A stretch of DNA of 64,000 bases from Acinetobacter beijerinckii CIP 110307 (GTDB lineage: Bacteria; Pseudomonadota; Gammaproteobacteria; Pseudomonadales; Moraxellaceae), in the NCBI RefSeq assembly GCF_000369005.1, contig NZ_KB849766.1:40808-104807 (forward strand), written 5' to 3'. Position numbers and translations under genes: made by a program. The notes under the pieces were generated by a model, which did no database searches, was not told where the DNA came from, and worked only from the letters and a program-made list of their open reading frames with translations. Positions 1 through 8,272 of the stretch are shown in pieces. Positions within the stretch are counted from its first letter, which is position 1, and each line of letters opens with the position of its first letter.

Positions 1-95
1 GTTCAGGTTCAGGTTCAGGTTCAGGTTCAGGTTCAGGTTCAGGTTCAGGTTCAGGTTCAGGTTCAGGTTCAGGTTCAGGTTCAGGTTCAGGTTCA
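1..95. repeat. Hexanucleotide tandem repeat (GTTCAG)15 inside dnaX
   Basis: Fifteen perfect GTTCAG units fill positions 1-90, followed by a partial unit to 95; the array may continue left of the window. On the minus strand, in the dnaX frame, each unit reads Glu-Pro. Gain or loss of units keeps the frame and only changes linker length in the tau region. Confidence 0.97.
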
Positions 96-1342
96 ACATT
101 AACCTGATCTAATTTCTCATCAAACTTATTTTCAACCGCCTGAAAATCTTGTTCAGATTGCTCAATAGAAGTCTTTGATGCCTCATGCAATATTATTGAA
201 GGTTGTGAAGCTTCTATTTGAGTTTCATTCGTTGCGCTGACGACGATTTCATTAATGGATAACGGTCTAAACGCAAGTAAACGCAATACCGTCATTTCAA
301 AGCCTTGCTCTTGAGTCACTGCAAGCTGAAGTTCCGTTCGCCCTTTACAAGCAATTTGATAATAAAGTTGTAAGTCTTGAGCAGAAATTAATTTTGAAAG
401 TTGAATAATTTTTTGATTAATTTCTTCACTATATTTCAAAGCAAGATCTGGCAGATATTGTAATAAAGCCAATTCATGTAGTGTTGAAACTAATTGGTCT
501 AGTACCAATGAAACATCTAAGGCTTGCTGTCGAAATTGCAACAGCAATTGACTAACACGCGCTTGCTGATTTTGATGAATCGCTAAAATCAAATCATAAA
601 TAATAGTTCGATCAATCAACCCCAACATTTCTTTTACATCTTGATGATGCACAGCACCTTGACCATAAGCAATGGCTTGATCAGTTAATGACAAAGCATC
701 ACGCAATGAACCTTGTGCTGATTCTGCAATTTGCCAAATGGCGTCTTGATCTGCTTCGATATGTTCTTTATTTAAAATAGAACTTAGATGTGTTGTGATT
801 TCATCAACAGCTAAAGGACGCAAAGTAAACTGTAAACAGCGCGAGATAACGGTGATCGGTAACTTTTGTGGATCTGTAGTCGCAAATAGAAACTTTACGT
901 GCTCAGGTGGCTCTTCTAAAGTTTTAAGTAAAGCATTGAATGAATGCGTTGAAAGCATGTGCACTTCATCGATTAAATAAACTTTGAAGCGACCTTGGGT
1001 TGGTGCATAAGGTACGTTATCAAGTAATTCACGGGTATCTTCGACTTTAGTACGCGAAGCTGCATCGATTTCAATCAAATCAATAAAACGACCTTCATTC
1101 ACCGCCTTACACGTTGCGCAAACTTCGCATGGTGTTGAGGTTACACCTGTCTCACAGTTCAAGCATTTGGCTAAAATACGTGCAATCGTAGTTTTACCAA
1201 CCCCACGTGTTCCCGTAAACAAATAAGCATGATGCAAACGTCCACGTTCCAATGCGCTGGTTAAAGCACGCGAAACATGATTTTGCCCCACTAACTCATT
1301 GAAATTACGTGGACGGTATTTTCTTGCCAGTACTTGATACAT
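1..1342 (-). CDS. dnaX: DNA polymerase III subunits gamma/tau, C-terminal part cut by window edge
   Basis: Clamp-loader ATPase of the replicative polymerase; tau also links polymerase cores to the helicase. Reading leftward from ATG at 1342, the first residues are MYQVLARKYRP. A Walker A motif (GTRGVGKTT), a four-Cys zinc site, a DEVHML Walker B and the sensor segment ISRCLQFTLRP follow, all typical of DnaX. AGGAG lies just upstream of the ATG, which supports this start. About 447 codons are visible before the frame runs off the left edge, so the tau C-terminal domain is missing. The last visible part is an uninterrupted Glu-Pro dipeptide run encoded by a hexanucleotide repeat. I saw no A-rich slippery heptamer in the visible part, so a frameshift-made gamma form cannot be judged here. 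Confidence 0.96.
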   Translation of the reverse strand, partial: MYQVLARKYRPRNFNELVGQNHVSRALTSALERGRLHHAYLFTGTRGVGKTTIARILAKCLNCETGVTSTPCEVCATCKAVNEGRFIDLIEIDAASRTKVEDTRELLDNVPYAPTQGRFKVYLIDEVHMLSTHSFNALLKTLEEPPEHVKFLFATTDPQKLPITVISRCLQFTLRPLAVDEITTHLSSILNKEHIEADQDAIWQIAESAQGSLRDALSLTDQAIAYGQGAVHHQDVKEMLGLIDRTIIYDLILAIHQNQQARVSQLLLQFRQQALDVSLVLDQLVSTLHELALLQYLPDLALKYSEEINQKIIQLSKLISAQDLQLYYQIACKGRTELQLAVTQEQGFEMTVLRLLAFRPLSINEIVVSATNETQIEASQPSIILHEASKTSIEQSEQDFQAVENKFDEKLDQVNVEPEPEPEPEPEPEPEPEPEPEPEPEPEPEPE

Positions 1343-1534
1343 GTATGCTCCTCTCTGCATGTTAAGCATACTGTTTTTTTGAAAGGACTGTAAACGAATA
1401 CGTTTCTAATTGATCAAGTTTAAATACATTCTCTAACTTTTAATGACTATTTCATCTTATGCAGACAAGACTTGCGTCAATATTCAACTCAAGGGAGAAT
1501 ACGCGCCAATTTCAATATTTTGGTTTCATTTCCC

Positions 1535-2695
1535 ATGTCACAATCTTTAACAGTACTCGGCGGCATCACCGCAGAAGAATTTCTTAATGAGTATTGGCAA
1601 AAAAAACCACTGCTAGTACGTAATGCTCTACCTGAAATTATTGGATTATTAGAGCCAGAAGATGTACAAGAGCTGGCATTGGAAGAGGATGTTACTGCCC
1701 GCTTAATTCGTCAAAAAAATAAAAATCCAAATGAATGGCATGTTAAATCTTCTCCACTGACTAAAGGTGATTTTCAAAAACTACCTAATTTATGGACTAT
1801 TTTAGTTCAAGCAGTCGATCACTATTCATTTGACATTGCAGAGCTTTGGAAAAAATTTCCTTTTATCCCGCAATGGCGTCGTGATGACATCATGGTGTCT
1901 TATGCGCCTAAAGGTGGTTCTGTAGGAAAGCACTTTGATTTTTATGATGTGTTTTTAGTACAGGGTCATGGTCATCGTCGTTGGCAGTTAGGTCAAATGT
2001 GCAATGAATCAACTGAGTTTTTACCAGACCAACCATTAAAACTGCTTGCAGAAATAGATGTTCATTTTGATGAAGTGCTTGCTCCTGGCGACTTACTTTA
2101 TGTTCCCCCTGGGCTTGCTCATTATGGTGTGGCTGAAGATGACTGTTTAACGTTTTCTTTCGGTTTCCGTATGCCAAATCTTTCAGAAATGATAGATCAA
2201 GTCAGTGATAAGTTTGCAGAAAATGATTCACTCAAAAACCCTTTATTGGATATTGCGCGTCACCAAACCGAAAATCTTGGGGAAATTAATAGTACTGAAT
2301 TTTCCTATTTAAAAACTGAGTTACTTAACTACCTCAGCAAAGCGCCAGAGTTTGACGCGGCAATCATGTCTTATATGAGCGAATCTAACTATCCAAATAG
2401 TATTCCAGAACCTGAAGAAATTGAGGCAAATGATTTATTAGAGGTTGTAGGCACTGGTTATCAACTAATACTCGAACCAGCATCAAGACTTCTTTATAGA
2501 AATCAGAATGAAGTTTTAGATTTTTGGGCGAATGGTGAGAATATTGGCATTTCAGAGTCTTTCGCATCGACACTAAAACAGATTGCAGATGGAAAAGTTT
2601 TGATGTTTGATGAAAACTTGAACCAAGATGAAATCTTGGAAGATATCGCTCTACTTTTAAACAATGCAATCTTGATGTTATTGCCACCAAACTAA
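1535..2695 (+). CDS. roxA: Cupin/JmjC-type ribosomal protein L16 arginine hydroxylase (RoxA/YcfD family)
   Basis: 2-oxoglutarate/Fe(II) oxygenase that in E. coli hydroxylates an arginine of ribosomal protein L16. The N-terminus (LTVLGGITAEEFLNEYWQKK) and the core match the family. The iron ligands are visible as His-x-Asp (GKHFDFYD, about residue 132) and a distal His (LAHYGVAEDD, about residue 195). The C-terminal half is a winged-helix-like region typical of bacterial RoxA. The frame opens at TTG 1472, but homology begins at the ATG at 1535 (MSQSLTVLG), which I prefer; neither start has a good ribosome-binding site, and AGGGAG at 1492-1497 is far from both. It is divergent from dnaX. The family assignment is firm; the substrate is inferred. 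Confidence 0.88.
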   Translation: MSQSLTVLGGITAEEFLNEYWQKKPLLVRNALPEIIGLLEPEDVQELALEEDVTARLIRQKNKNPNEWHVKSSPLTKGDFQKLPNLWTILVQAVDHYSFDIAELWKKFPFIPQWRRDDIMVSYAPKGGSVGKHFDFYDVFLVQGHGHRRWQLGQMCNESTEFLPDQPLKLLAEIDVHFDEVLAPGDLLYVPPGLAHYGVAEDDCLTFSFGFRMPNLSEMIDQVSDKFAENDSLKNPLLDIARHQTENLGEINSTEFSYLKTELLNYLSKAPEFDAAIMSYMSESNYPNSIPEPEEIEANDLLEVVGTGYQLILEPASRLLYRNQNEVLDFWANGENIGISESFASTLKQIADGKVLMFDENLNQDEILEDIALLLNNAILMLLPPN

Positions 2696-2904
2696 ACCAA
2701 ATTTAGGCTTCTGGATCATGGTTGAATTAGATAAGAAAAGTTTTTGTTTTTTTATCAATTTCAGTCACATTCAGAAGTCTTTCTTTTACCAATATTACAT
2801 TTTAGCGATTGAATACTAATAAAATATTTATAAACTAATTACTGATAAGCTAAAAACATATATTAATTTTAAATAATTCTTGATTAAAAAATGTGGAGAT
2901 CAAC

Positions 2905-3960
2905 ATGTTGAAAAAAACATTACTTTGTTCATTCATCGCATCGTCATTATTTTTTCAAACAGTTCAAGCATGTACAAGAGCTGTATATTTAGGTAATGAC
3001 AATCACATTATTACAGCTCGATCTATGGACTGGAAAGTAGATGTCGGTACTAATCTTTGGATCATGCCAAGTGGTGTAGAGCGTGATAGTAATGCAGGTT
3101 CGAAATCTCTGAAATGGAAATCAAAGTACGGCAGCGTGATTGCTTCTGGATACGATATATCAACAACAGATGGTATGAATGAAGCAGGATTAGTCGCAAA
3201 TGTGTTATGGCTAGTTGAATCCCAATATCCTGATAGTAAACAATCGAATAAACCACAATTAAGTATATCTGCTTGGGCTCAATACGTACTTGATAATTAT
3301 GCAACTGTTTCTGAAGCAGTATCTGCTTTAGAAAAGGAACCTTTTACACTAATCACAGATGCTGTTCCTGGAGAACAACGATTAGCGACTCTTCATTTAT
3401 CTATTTCTGATAAGACCGGTGATAGCGCGATTATTGAATATATCAACGGAAAGCAAGTTATTCATCACAACAAAAAATATCAAGTTATGACCAACTCGCC
3501 TATCTTTGACCAACAGTTAGCATTAAACACCTACTGGCAACAAATTGGCGGCACAATAATGCTCCCCGGTACAAATCGCGCAGCAGACCGTTTCGCTCGT
3601 GCGTCTTTTTATATCAATGCAATTCCTAAAAATGATAACCCCAAAGAAGCAATCGCATCTGTATTTAGTGTGATTAGAAATGCTTCAGTTCCTTTTGGTT
3701 TAAACACTGCCGAAGAACCAAATATTTCTTCAACTCGTTGGAGAACAGTAGCGGATCATAAACAGCAACTTTATTTCTTTGAATCAGCAGTATCGCCAAA
3801 TGTATTTTGGGTTGATTTGAAGCAAATAAATTTTAAAGACGGTGTTACACGTAAACTTGATTTAGGTAAAGATCAGCAGAATACTTTTGCTGGCGATGCG
3901 ACAAATCAATTTAAGACCGCTAAACCATTTGAATTTCTTGGCCCAACACTACATCATTAA
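2905..3960 (+). CDS. Periplasmic choloylglycine hydrolase / penicillin V acylase family Ntn-hydrolase
   Basis: Linear-amide C-N hydrolase of the Ntn superfamily (bile salt hydrolase and penicillin V acylase relatives). A signal peptide (MLKKTLLCSFIASSLFF...) ends at ...VQA, directly followed by Cys23, the expected N-terminal nucleophile, in CTRAVYLGNDNHIITARSMDW. Signal cleavage would therefore expose the catalytic Cys. Other family marks are the Arg and Asp in ARSMDW, DGMNEAGLVANVLWL and the Asn in VMTNSP. The start is ATG 2905, with GGAG six bases upstream, not the in-frame GTG at 2893. Gram-negative members often act on N-acyl homoserine lactones or beta-lactams, so signal quenching is possible but not shown. 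A lipoprotein gene follows 36 bp downstream. Confidence 0.88.
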   Translation: MLKKTLLCSFIASSLFFQTVQACTRAVYLGNDNHIITARSMDWKVDVGTNLWIMPSGVERDSNAGSKSLKWKSKYGSVIASGYDISTTDGMNEAGLVANVLWLVESQYPDSKQSNKPQLSISAWAQYVLDNYATVSEAVSALEKEPFTLITDAVPGEQRLATLHLSISDKTGDSAIIEYINGKQVIHHNKKYQVMTNSPIFDQQLALNTYWQQIGGTIMLPGTNRAADRFARASFYINAIPKNDNPKEAIASVFSVIRNASVPFGLNTAEEPNISSTRWRTVADHKQQLYFFESAVSPNVFWVDLKQINFKDGVTRKLDLGKDQQNTFAGDATNQFKTAKPFEFLGPTLHH

Positions 3961-3996
3961 GCAAATAAATTCAGAGCAGACTTGAGAATTGAAATC

Positions 3997-4503
3997 ATGA
4001 AAAAAGTAATAGGCTTATTGTGCTTCGCAAGTATTGTGAGTGGTTGTTCTAACTTACAACATCAATCAACATCACCAACAACCTTGGATCATCTTGCTAC
4101 GGCTGGTTCTTTAAATTGTAAATCCAATGAAATTTGTCCAACAGTCGTTGTAGCGTGGGATAAACAAACAAAAGAACAGCTTAAAATTGATGTTTCACTT
4201 ACAAGTACATATGACTATTACGACATAAAAAGTATAAGCTTTAGCGTTGATGGAAAATCTATTAATTATGATGCCATGACAAAGACCGAGCAAAAATATA
4301 TAAATCGACTCATTCCAAGAAGATCATCAAATTCATTCATACTTCCAAGCTCATTTCTTAATGAACTCAGAAGCGCACAAAATATTGATCTATCAATTTC
4401 TACAGATAGAGGCGTAATCAAACGTTCTGTTTACACGCCTACACAGCGCTCACCACTTTATCAAAACTTTGTGAACTTAATCGCAAGCTTGCCACAAAAA
4501 TAA
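3997..4503 (+). CDS. Hypothetical lipoprotein
   Basis: 168-residue protein with a lipoprotein signal: MKKVIGLLCFASIVSGC, lipobox V-S-G-Cys17. The start is ATG 3997 rather than the upstream TTG at 3982, because the signal peptide begins there. The mature part is polar, with two Cys (LNCKSNEICP) that could form a disulfide, and no domain I recognise. It follows the choloylglycine hydrolase-like gene closely and ends at a hairpin terminator, so the two are probably co-transcribed. Function unknown. Confidence 0.75.
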   Translation: MKKVIGLLCFASIVSGCSNLQHQSTSPTTLDHLATAGSLNCKSNEICPTVVVAWDKQTKEQLKIDVSLTSTYDYYDIKSISFSVDGKSINYDAMTKTEQKYINRLIPRRSSNSFILPSSFLNELRSAQNIDLSISTDRGVIKRSVYTPTQRSPLYQNFVNLIASLPQK

Positions 4504-4522
4504 GCTCAATCATTTTAAATCT

Positions 4523-4552
4523 GTGGGTCAGTTGAAAAAAATACTGGCTCAC
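4523..4552 (+). terminator. Hairpin terminator after the lipoprotein gene
   Basis: Ten-pair stem (4523-4532 with 4543-4552, including two G-U pairs) followed by TTTAATAAT; a weak U-tract. Confidence 0.5.
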
Positions 4553-4859
4553 TTTAATAATACGAATATTTCTCATTTACCAATTGAGGAATTAAAATCT
4601 TTGTAATCCAGTTAATAACATCAAAATATAAACAATCATAAACCACCTAGAATCAACTTAATAAATTATTATTAATACAGCTAATTCAATTTGTTAATTT
4701 TATCGATAAATAATACATTTCACCTAATAATCGCAATTCATAAATATTGTTATTTTCCGCTAGAATATTTTCAAAATAGCATGTAAAATCCCATGCCAAA
4801 ATTGCATATCAGAATGCGAAACTATGCTCTAGTAATGGGGAGCGACTTAGAGGCTAAAT
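4553..4859. other. Intergenic region before the TetR gene
   Basis: AT-rich, no credible reading frame. A TTGCAT / TATGCT pair about 15 bp apart near 4802-4830 may be the TetR gene promoter. I see no palindrome matching the one at 5611-5628. Confidence 0.4.
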
Positions 4860-5426
4860 ATGTCAAAAAAAGAAGATATTATTACCACAGCATTAAGACT
4901 TTTTAACTCTCATAGCTATAATTCAATTGGAGTTGATCGGATTATTAGTGAATCTAATGTCGCTAAAATGACTTTTTATAAATACTTCCCTTCCAAGGAG
5001 AAACTAATTGAAGAGTGTTTACTCCAAAGAAACGTAAATTTACAAACATCATTAAATGCAGCTTTAGCTGAATGTAATCCAGATGATTATCTTGAACAAC
5101 TCAACGCAATATTCATTTGGTATGACGCTTGGTTTCATAGCGAAGACTTCAATGGTTGCATGTTTCAAAAAGCATTAGAAGAAGTCATTAAAATTTATCC
5201 TTCTACTTTGGAACCAGCTACTCAATATAAAATATGGTTAACCAATTTAGTTCACGGCTTATTGACACATTTAGATATTCGTAATCCGACCCATCTAGCA
5301 ACACTGATTGTGAGTATTTTGGATGGCATGACCATTCAAGCTCATGTAAATAAAAATTCTGTCCAAATGAATGAATACTGGACACGTGTAAAACATTTAA
5401 TCAACTTTGAAAAAGAATTGGCTTAA
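4860..5426 (+). CDS. TetR/AcrR family transcriptional regulator
   Basis: 188-residue regulator. The N-terminal 50 residues form a TetR-type helix-turn-helix: IITTALRLFNSHSYNSIGVDRIISESNVAKMTFYKYF in pieces, with the signature TFYKYFPSKEKLIEE. The ligand-binding domain contains the DFNGCMFQKALEE motif with Cys99, seen in the NemR/YxaF-type subgroup. The start ATG 4860 has GAGG upstream. It stands alone on the plus strand and converges on a small minus-strand unit that carries a TetR-type palindrome at 5611-5628. That palindrome is a candidate operator, but the pairing is inferred. Ligand unknown. Confidence 0.9.
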   Translation: MSKKEDIITTALRLFNSHSYNSIGVDRIISESNVAKMTFYKYFPSKEKLIEECLLQRNVNLQTSLNAALAECNPDDYLEQLNAIFIWYDAWFHSEDFNGCMFQKALEEVIKIYPSTLEPATQYKIWLTNLVHGLLTHLDIRNPTHLATLIVSILDGMTIQAHVNKNSVQMNEYWTRVKHLINFEKELA

Positions 5427-5496
5427 AAGTTAGAGTTTTCCTTTGAATCAATAGTCATTTAAAGGAAAATTGATATATAAGGAAAATTAAAAAATA

Positions 5497-5532
5497 AAGC
5501 GTGATTTATAGTTATAATTGTGGCTCACGCTT
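5497..5532 (-). terminator. Rho-independent terminator of the small minus-strand unit
   Basis: Eight-pair stem AAGCGTGA / TCACGCTT (5497-5504 with 5525-5532). On the minus strand it is followed by TATTTTTTAATTTT. Orientation is clear: the U-tract lies on the minus-strand side only. Confidence 0.7.
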
Positions 5533-5592
5533 GCGTCTGAGTTGTAAAAAGAATAATAAAATTATTACCCTCTGGCGGTAGTACAGTAGCAC
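5512..5592 (-). CDS. Putative 26-residue hydrophobic, basic microprotein
   Basis: Short frame with a GTG start at 5592 and AGGAG at 5598-5602, five bases before it. It encodes MLLYYRQR, then a hydrophobic stretch (VIILLFFLQL), then a charged tail (RRKREPQL), and stops in the loop of the terminator at 5497-5532. Upstream are a -10 (TATACT), a -35-like TTGTAC and a TetR-type palindrome at the predicted +1. The full set of promoter, operator, ribosome-binding site, frame and terminator argues for a real transcript. It could instead be a small RNA, or a leader whose downstream gene was lost. I do not recognise the peptide. Confidence 0.45.
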   Translation of the reverse strand: MLLYYRQRVIILLFFLQLRRKREPQL

Positions 5593-5610
5593 TCCCACTC
5601 CTTTTTATGC

Positions 5611-5628
5611 AGACAGATCGTTCTGTCT
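5611..5628. promoter_or_regulatory. TetR-type operator palindrome
   Basis: AGACAGATCGTTCTGTCT: perfect seven-base arms around a four-base centre, of the kind bound by TetR-family dimers. It lies immediately downstream of the predicted minus-strand -10, so a bound repressor would block the transcript of the 26-codon frame. Confidence 0.6.
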
Positions 5629-5635
5629 TATGATC

Positions 5636-5663
5636 AGTATATCTACTTTTTTAAAAAGTACAA
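5636..5663 (-). promoter_or_regulatory. Predicted minus-strand promoter
   Basis: The -10 is TATACT (5636-5641) and the -35-like element is TTGTAC (5658-5663), 16 bp apart. The -35 is weak (TTG only), so the call rests on the -10 and on the downstream palindrome, ribosome-binding site and terminator. Confidence 0.45.
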
Positions 5664-5976
5664 ACTTTTTTTTAATTTTTTTATATTCATTAATGTTATT
5701 AATAATTTATTTTTATTGTTTAGTTATTTTTAATAATTTTAATTATCAACCATATTTTTAAATATAGAAATCACTTAAAAAATAGACCAAAATATTAAAT
5801 AGAGACTTTAATCTCACTTTTGAATAAAAAAATATAATGGCATACACAAATGAGAGTCATTATTACTTTTACTTATATCCTTTTTCATAAAAAACCATTG
5901 CAATTATTCAGTTTTGCTACATTTTTTAATTTTGCTGCCCTTATACTAAGTTCGCTTGAAACATCGTGAGGATAAT

Positions 5977-6288
5977 ATGCAAAAAGATCTTGAGATCGAA
6001 GCAATGAGAGAGTCTGCAAGCTCAATTGTCAATGTACTTAAATCTCTTGCAAACACAGATCGTTTAATTATCTTGTGTCATTTAGCGAAACAAGAGTTAA
6101 ATGTTTCTCAAATTGAAGAGCTAACTCAAATCTTTCAACCTACCCTTTCGCAACAACTCATGATGTTAAGAAAGAGTAATGTTGTTTGTACTCGTCGTGA
6201 TGGAAAGCAAATTTTTTATTCAATCAGTGATCCAAAGTTACAAGTTGTGCTAACAACGCTTTATCAGAATTATTGTCCTAACATCTAA
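5977..6288 (+). CDS. ArsR-family regulator of the BigR/SqrR sulfur-sensing type
   Basis: 103-residue winged-helix repressor. The recognition helix region is PTLSQQLMMLRKSNVVCTRRDGKQIFYSI. Cysteines in LIILCHLAK and near the C-terminus (LYQNYCPNI) match the pair that senses reactive sulfur in BigR/SqrR/YgaV proteins. A third Cys (VVCTRR) sits at the start of the beta wing. The start is ATG 5977, with AGGA six bases upstream, not TTG 5956. The next gene, 88 bp downstream, encodes a SulP anion transporter, consistent with sulfur-linked control. The sensing role is inferred from the cysteines. Confidence 0.85.
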   Translation: MQKDLEIEAMRESASSIVNVLKSLANTDRLIILCHLAKQELNVSQIEELTQIFQPTLSQQLMMLRKSNVVCTRRDGKQIFYSISDPKLQVVLTTLYQNYCPNI

Positions 6289-6310
6289 ACTGATCTAAGT
6301 TTTATATTTA

Positions 6311-6352
6311 TATGCAGTTTGCTTTGCTTTTTTTCTGCATAATATATGCATA
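6311..6352. promoter_or_regulatory. TATGCAG/CTGCATA inverted repeat before the SulP gene
   Basis: Seven-base arms (6311-6317 with 6335-6341), then a separate TATGCATA palindrome (6345-6352), lie between the ArsR and SulP genes. This could be an operator or a weak terminator without U-tract; I cannot decide. Confidence 0.3.
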
Positions 6353-6376
6353 AATACATTTTTAGATGATTTATGC

Positions 6377-8077
6377 ATGAATTCTATAAATCAAAAAATA
6401 TTAAATCTATTTCCCTCTTCTAAGTGGCTACAAAACTATAGCTCAGCCAACTTCAAGTCAGATTTTTTTGCAGCATGCATCGTACTTACAATGCTTGTTC
6501 CGCAAGGCATGGCTTATGCTATGTTGGCAGGTTTACCTCCAATTATGGGTATTTATGCCAGCATTTTACCTATGATTATTTACGCATTCATCGGTAGCAG
6601 CACCACCCTTTCTGTCGGGCCTGTGGCGATTATTTCGATGATGATTTTTGCGACCTTAAATCCACTTTTTCCTATAGGTACAGTCGCGTATATTGAAGCC
6701 GCTTGTTTGTTATCTATATTAGTTGGCTTTATTTCACTCCTACTCGGCTTTTTTCGATTTGGTTTTTTAATTCAGTTAATTAGCCACCCTGTAATCAAAA
6801 GTTTTGTTATCGCTTCAGCTTTGCTTATTGCGCTTGGGCAAGTTAAATTTTTATTAGACATCCCTTTAAAAGCAAATAATATTCCTGAATTTATCAGCAC
6901 CTTAATTCCAAATATTCATCTAAGCAATCTATTGACGATTAGTACGAGTTTAGCTGCAATTATGATCTTGGTTTGTATTCCCAAATTGTTTAAAAATGAC
7001 GTGATTATTAAACTGAGCCCATTACTATTAGTCGTTTGTTCTATCGGAATAGTTTTCTTATTGAATTTAGATCAATACGGTTTAAAAACCGTCGGGATGA
7101 TTCCTTCAGGTTTGCCTGATCTTAAATTTCCAACGTGGAATATCGAGCTTGTAGAAACCTTACTCCCAAGCGCTTTCATGATCGCCATGATTAGCTTTGT
7201 AGAATCATTAGCAATTGCTCAAGCAACCGCCATCAAAAAACGTGATGATTTAAATAGTAATCAAGAATTGATTGCTCTCGGTCTAGCAAATATTTCGGCT
7301 GGAATAAGTTCCGGTTTCGCTGTTTCTGGAAGTTTATCTAGAACTGTTGTTAATGCTGATGCAGGCGCTCAAACACCAATGTCAGGTGTACTTTCATCAT
7401 TACTGATGATCTTTGTGGGTTTGTACTTTACAGGTTTTTTCCAAAATCTACCTTTGGCAATTTTAGCCGCTACCATTTTAGTTTCTATTTGGAAGTTAGT
7501 AAGTTTAGTCCCATTTATAGAAACATGGAAATACTCCAAAGCTGATGGGCTTGCAATGTTAGCAACTTTTATCGGTGTAACATGTATTGATATTTCCACT
7601 GGATTAGTGATCGGAATTATTTTAACTTTCATTTTATTGTTGTGGCGAATTAGTCGTCCCCATATTGCTCAAATTGGCTTAGTCGAAGGAACACAGCATT
7701 TTAGAAATGTTTCACGTTATAATGTAATCACAATGTCTACAATTTCTTCATTTCGTGTAGATGAAAATTTAAATTTTTTGAATGCTCATGTGCTAAAAGG
7801 TTCTGTTATTACAGAATTAAGTAAAAATAATCAAATTCAACATGTCATTATCAACTGTTCGAGCATCAGCAATATCGATCTGAGCGCATTAGAAATGCTG
7901 GAAGAACTTAATCTAGAACTTTCAATACTCGCCATTCAACTACATTTATCAGAAGTTAAAAGTCCAGTGATGGATCGACTGTTAGACTCTAGGCTAATCA
8001 AAGAGTTAACAGGGCACATTTTTTTAACGCACTATCAAGCAATCCAAGAAATCTCAGTGAAAACTAGCGATAATTAG
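6377..8077 (+). CDS. SulP-family inorganic anion transporter with STAS domain
   Basis: 566-residue inner-membrane transporter of sulfate, bicarbonate or related anions. The N-terminal SulP signature is clear (AACIVLTMLVPQGMAYAMLAG, GLPPIMGIYASILP, SVGPVAIISMM), followed by some 10-12 hydrophobic segments to about residue 420. A cytoplasmic STAS domain fills about residues 430-555 (HVIINCSSISNIDLSALEMLEEL). Length is normal. The ribosome-binding site before ATG 6377 is weak. It follows a BigR-like ArsR regulator, which suggests a sulfur oxyanion substrate, but the sequence does not fix the substrate. Confidence 0.93.
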   Translation: MNSINQKILNLFPSSKWLQNYSSANFKSDFFAACIVLTMLVPQGMAYAMLAGLPPIMGIYASILPMIIYAFIGSSTTLSVGPVAIISMMIFATLNPLFPIGTVAYIEAACLLSILVGFISLLLGFFRFGFLIQLISHPVIKSFVIASALLIALGQVKFLLDIPLKANNIPEFISTLIPNIHLSNLLTISTSLAAIMILVCIPKLFKNDVIIKLSPLLLVVCSIGIVFLLNLDQYGLKTVGMIPSGLPDLKFPTWNIELVETLLPSAFMIAMISFVESLAIAQATAIKKRDDLNSNQELIALGLANISAGISSGFAVSGSLSRTVVNADAGAQTPMSGVLSSLLMIFVGLYFTGFFQNLPLAILAATILVSIWKLVSLVPFIETWKYSKADGLAMLATFIGVTCIDISTGLVIGIILTFILLLWRISRPHIAQIGLVEGTQHFRNVSRYNVITMSTISSFRVDENLNFLNAHVLKGSVITELSKNNQIQHVIINCSSISNIDLSALEMLEELNLELSILAIQLHLSEVKSPVMDRLLDSRLIKELTGHIFLTHYQAIQEISVKTSDN

Positions 8078-8272
8078 CCTGCTTTGAGATGCTTTTTTAT
8101 TCAAAAAGATAGAGCTTGTTCTTATAATTTTTCTTTAAAAACATTATCTTATTTTTTACATAAATTTTAAACTAATTTGCTTGTAAAAAAAATTTTTAAA
8201 TACTGAGTGCTTAGGTATAGAATACGGCGCTTGTTTAACCTTAAACCACATACGGGTTTATAAGGCTTTTAT

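Noticed and set aside
795..980. Plus-strand open frame of 61 codons
   Set aside because: Lies antisense inside dnaX, whose Walker B and sensor region is conserved; no ribosome-binding site.
5439..5470. TTTTCCTTT / AAAGGAAAA inverted repeat after the TetR gene
   Set aside because: The loop is about 15 bases and no T-tract follows; it may end the TetR transcript but the evidence is too weak to list.
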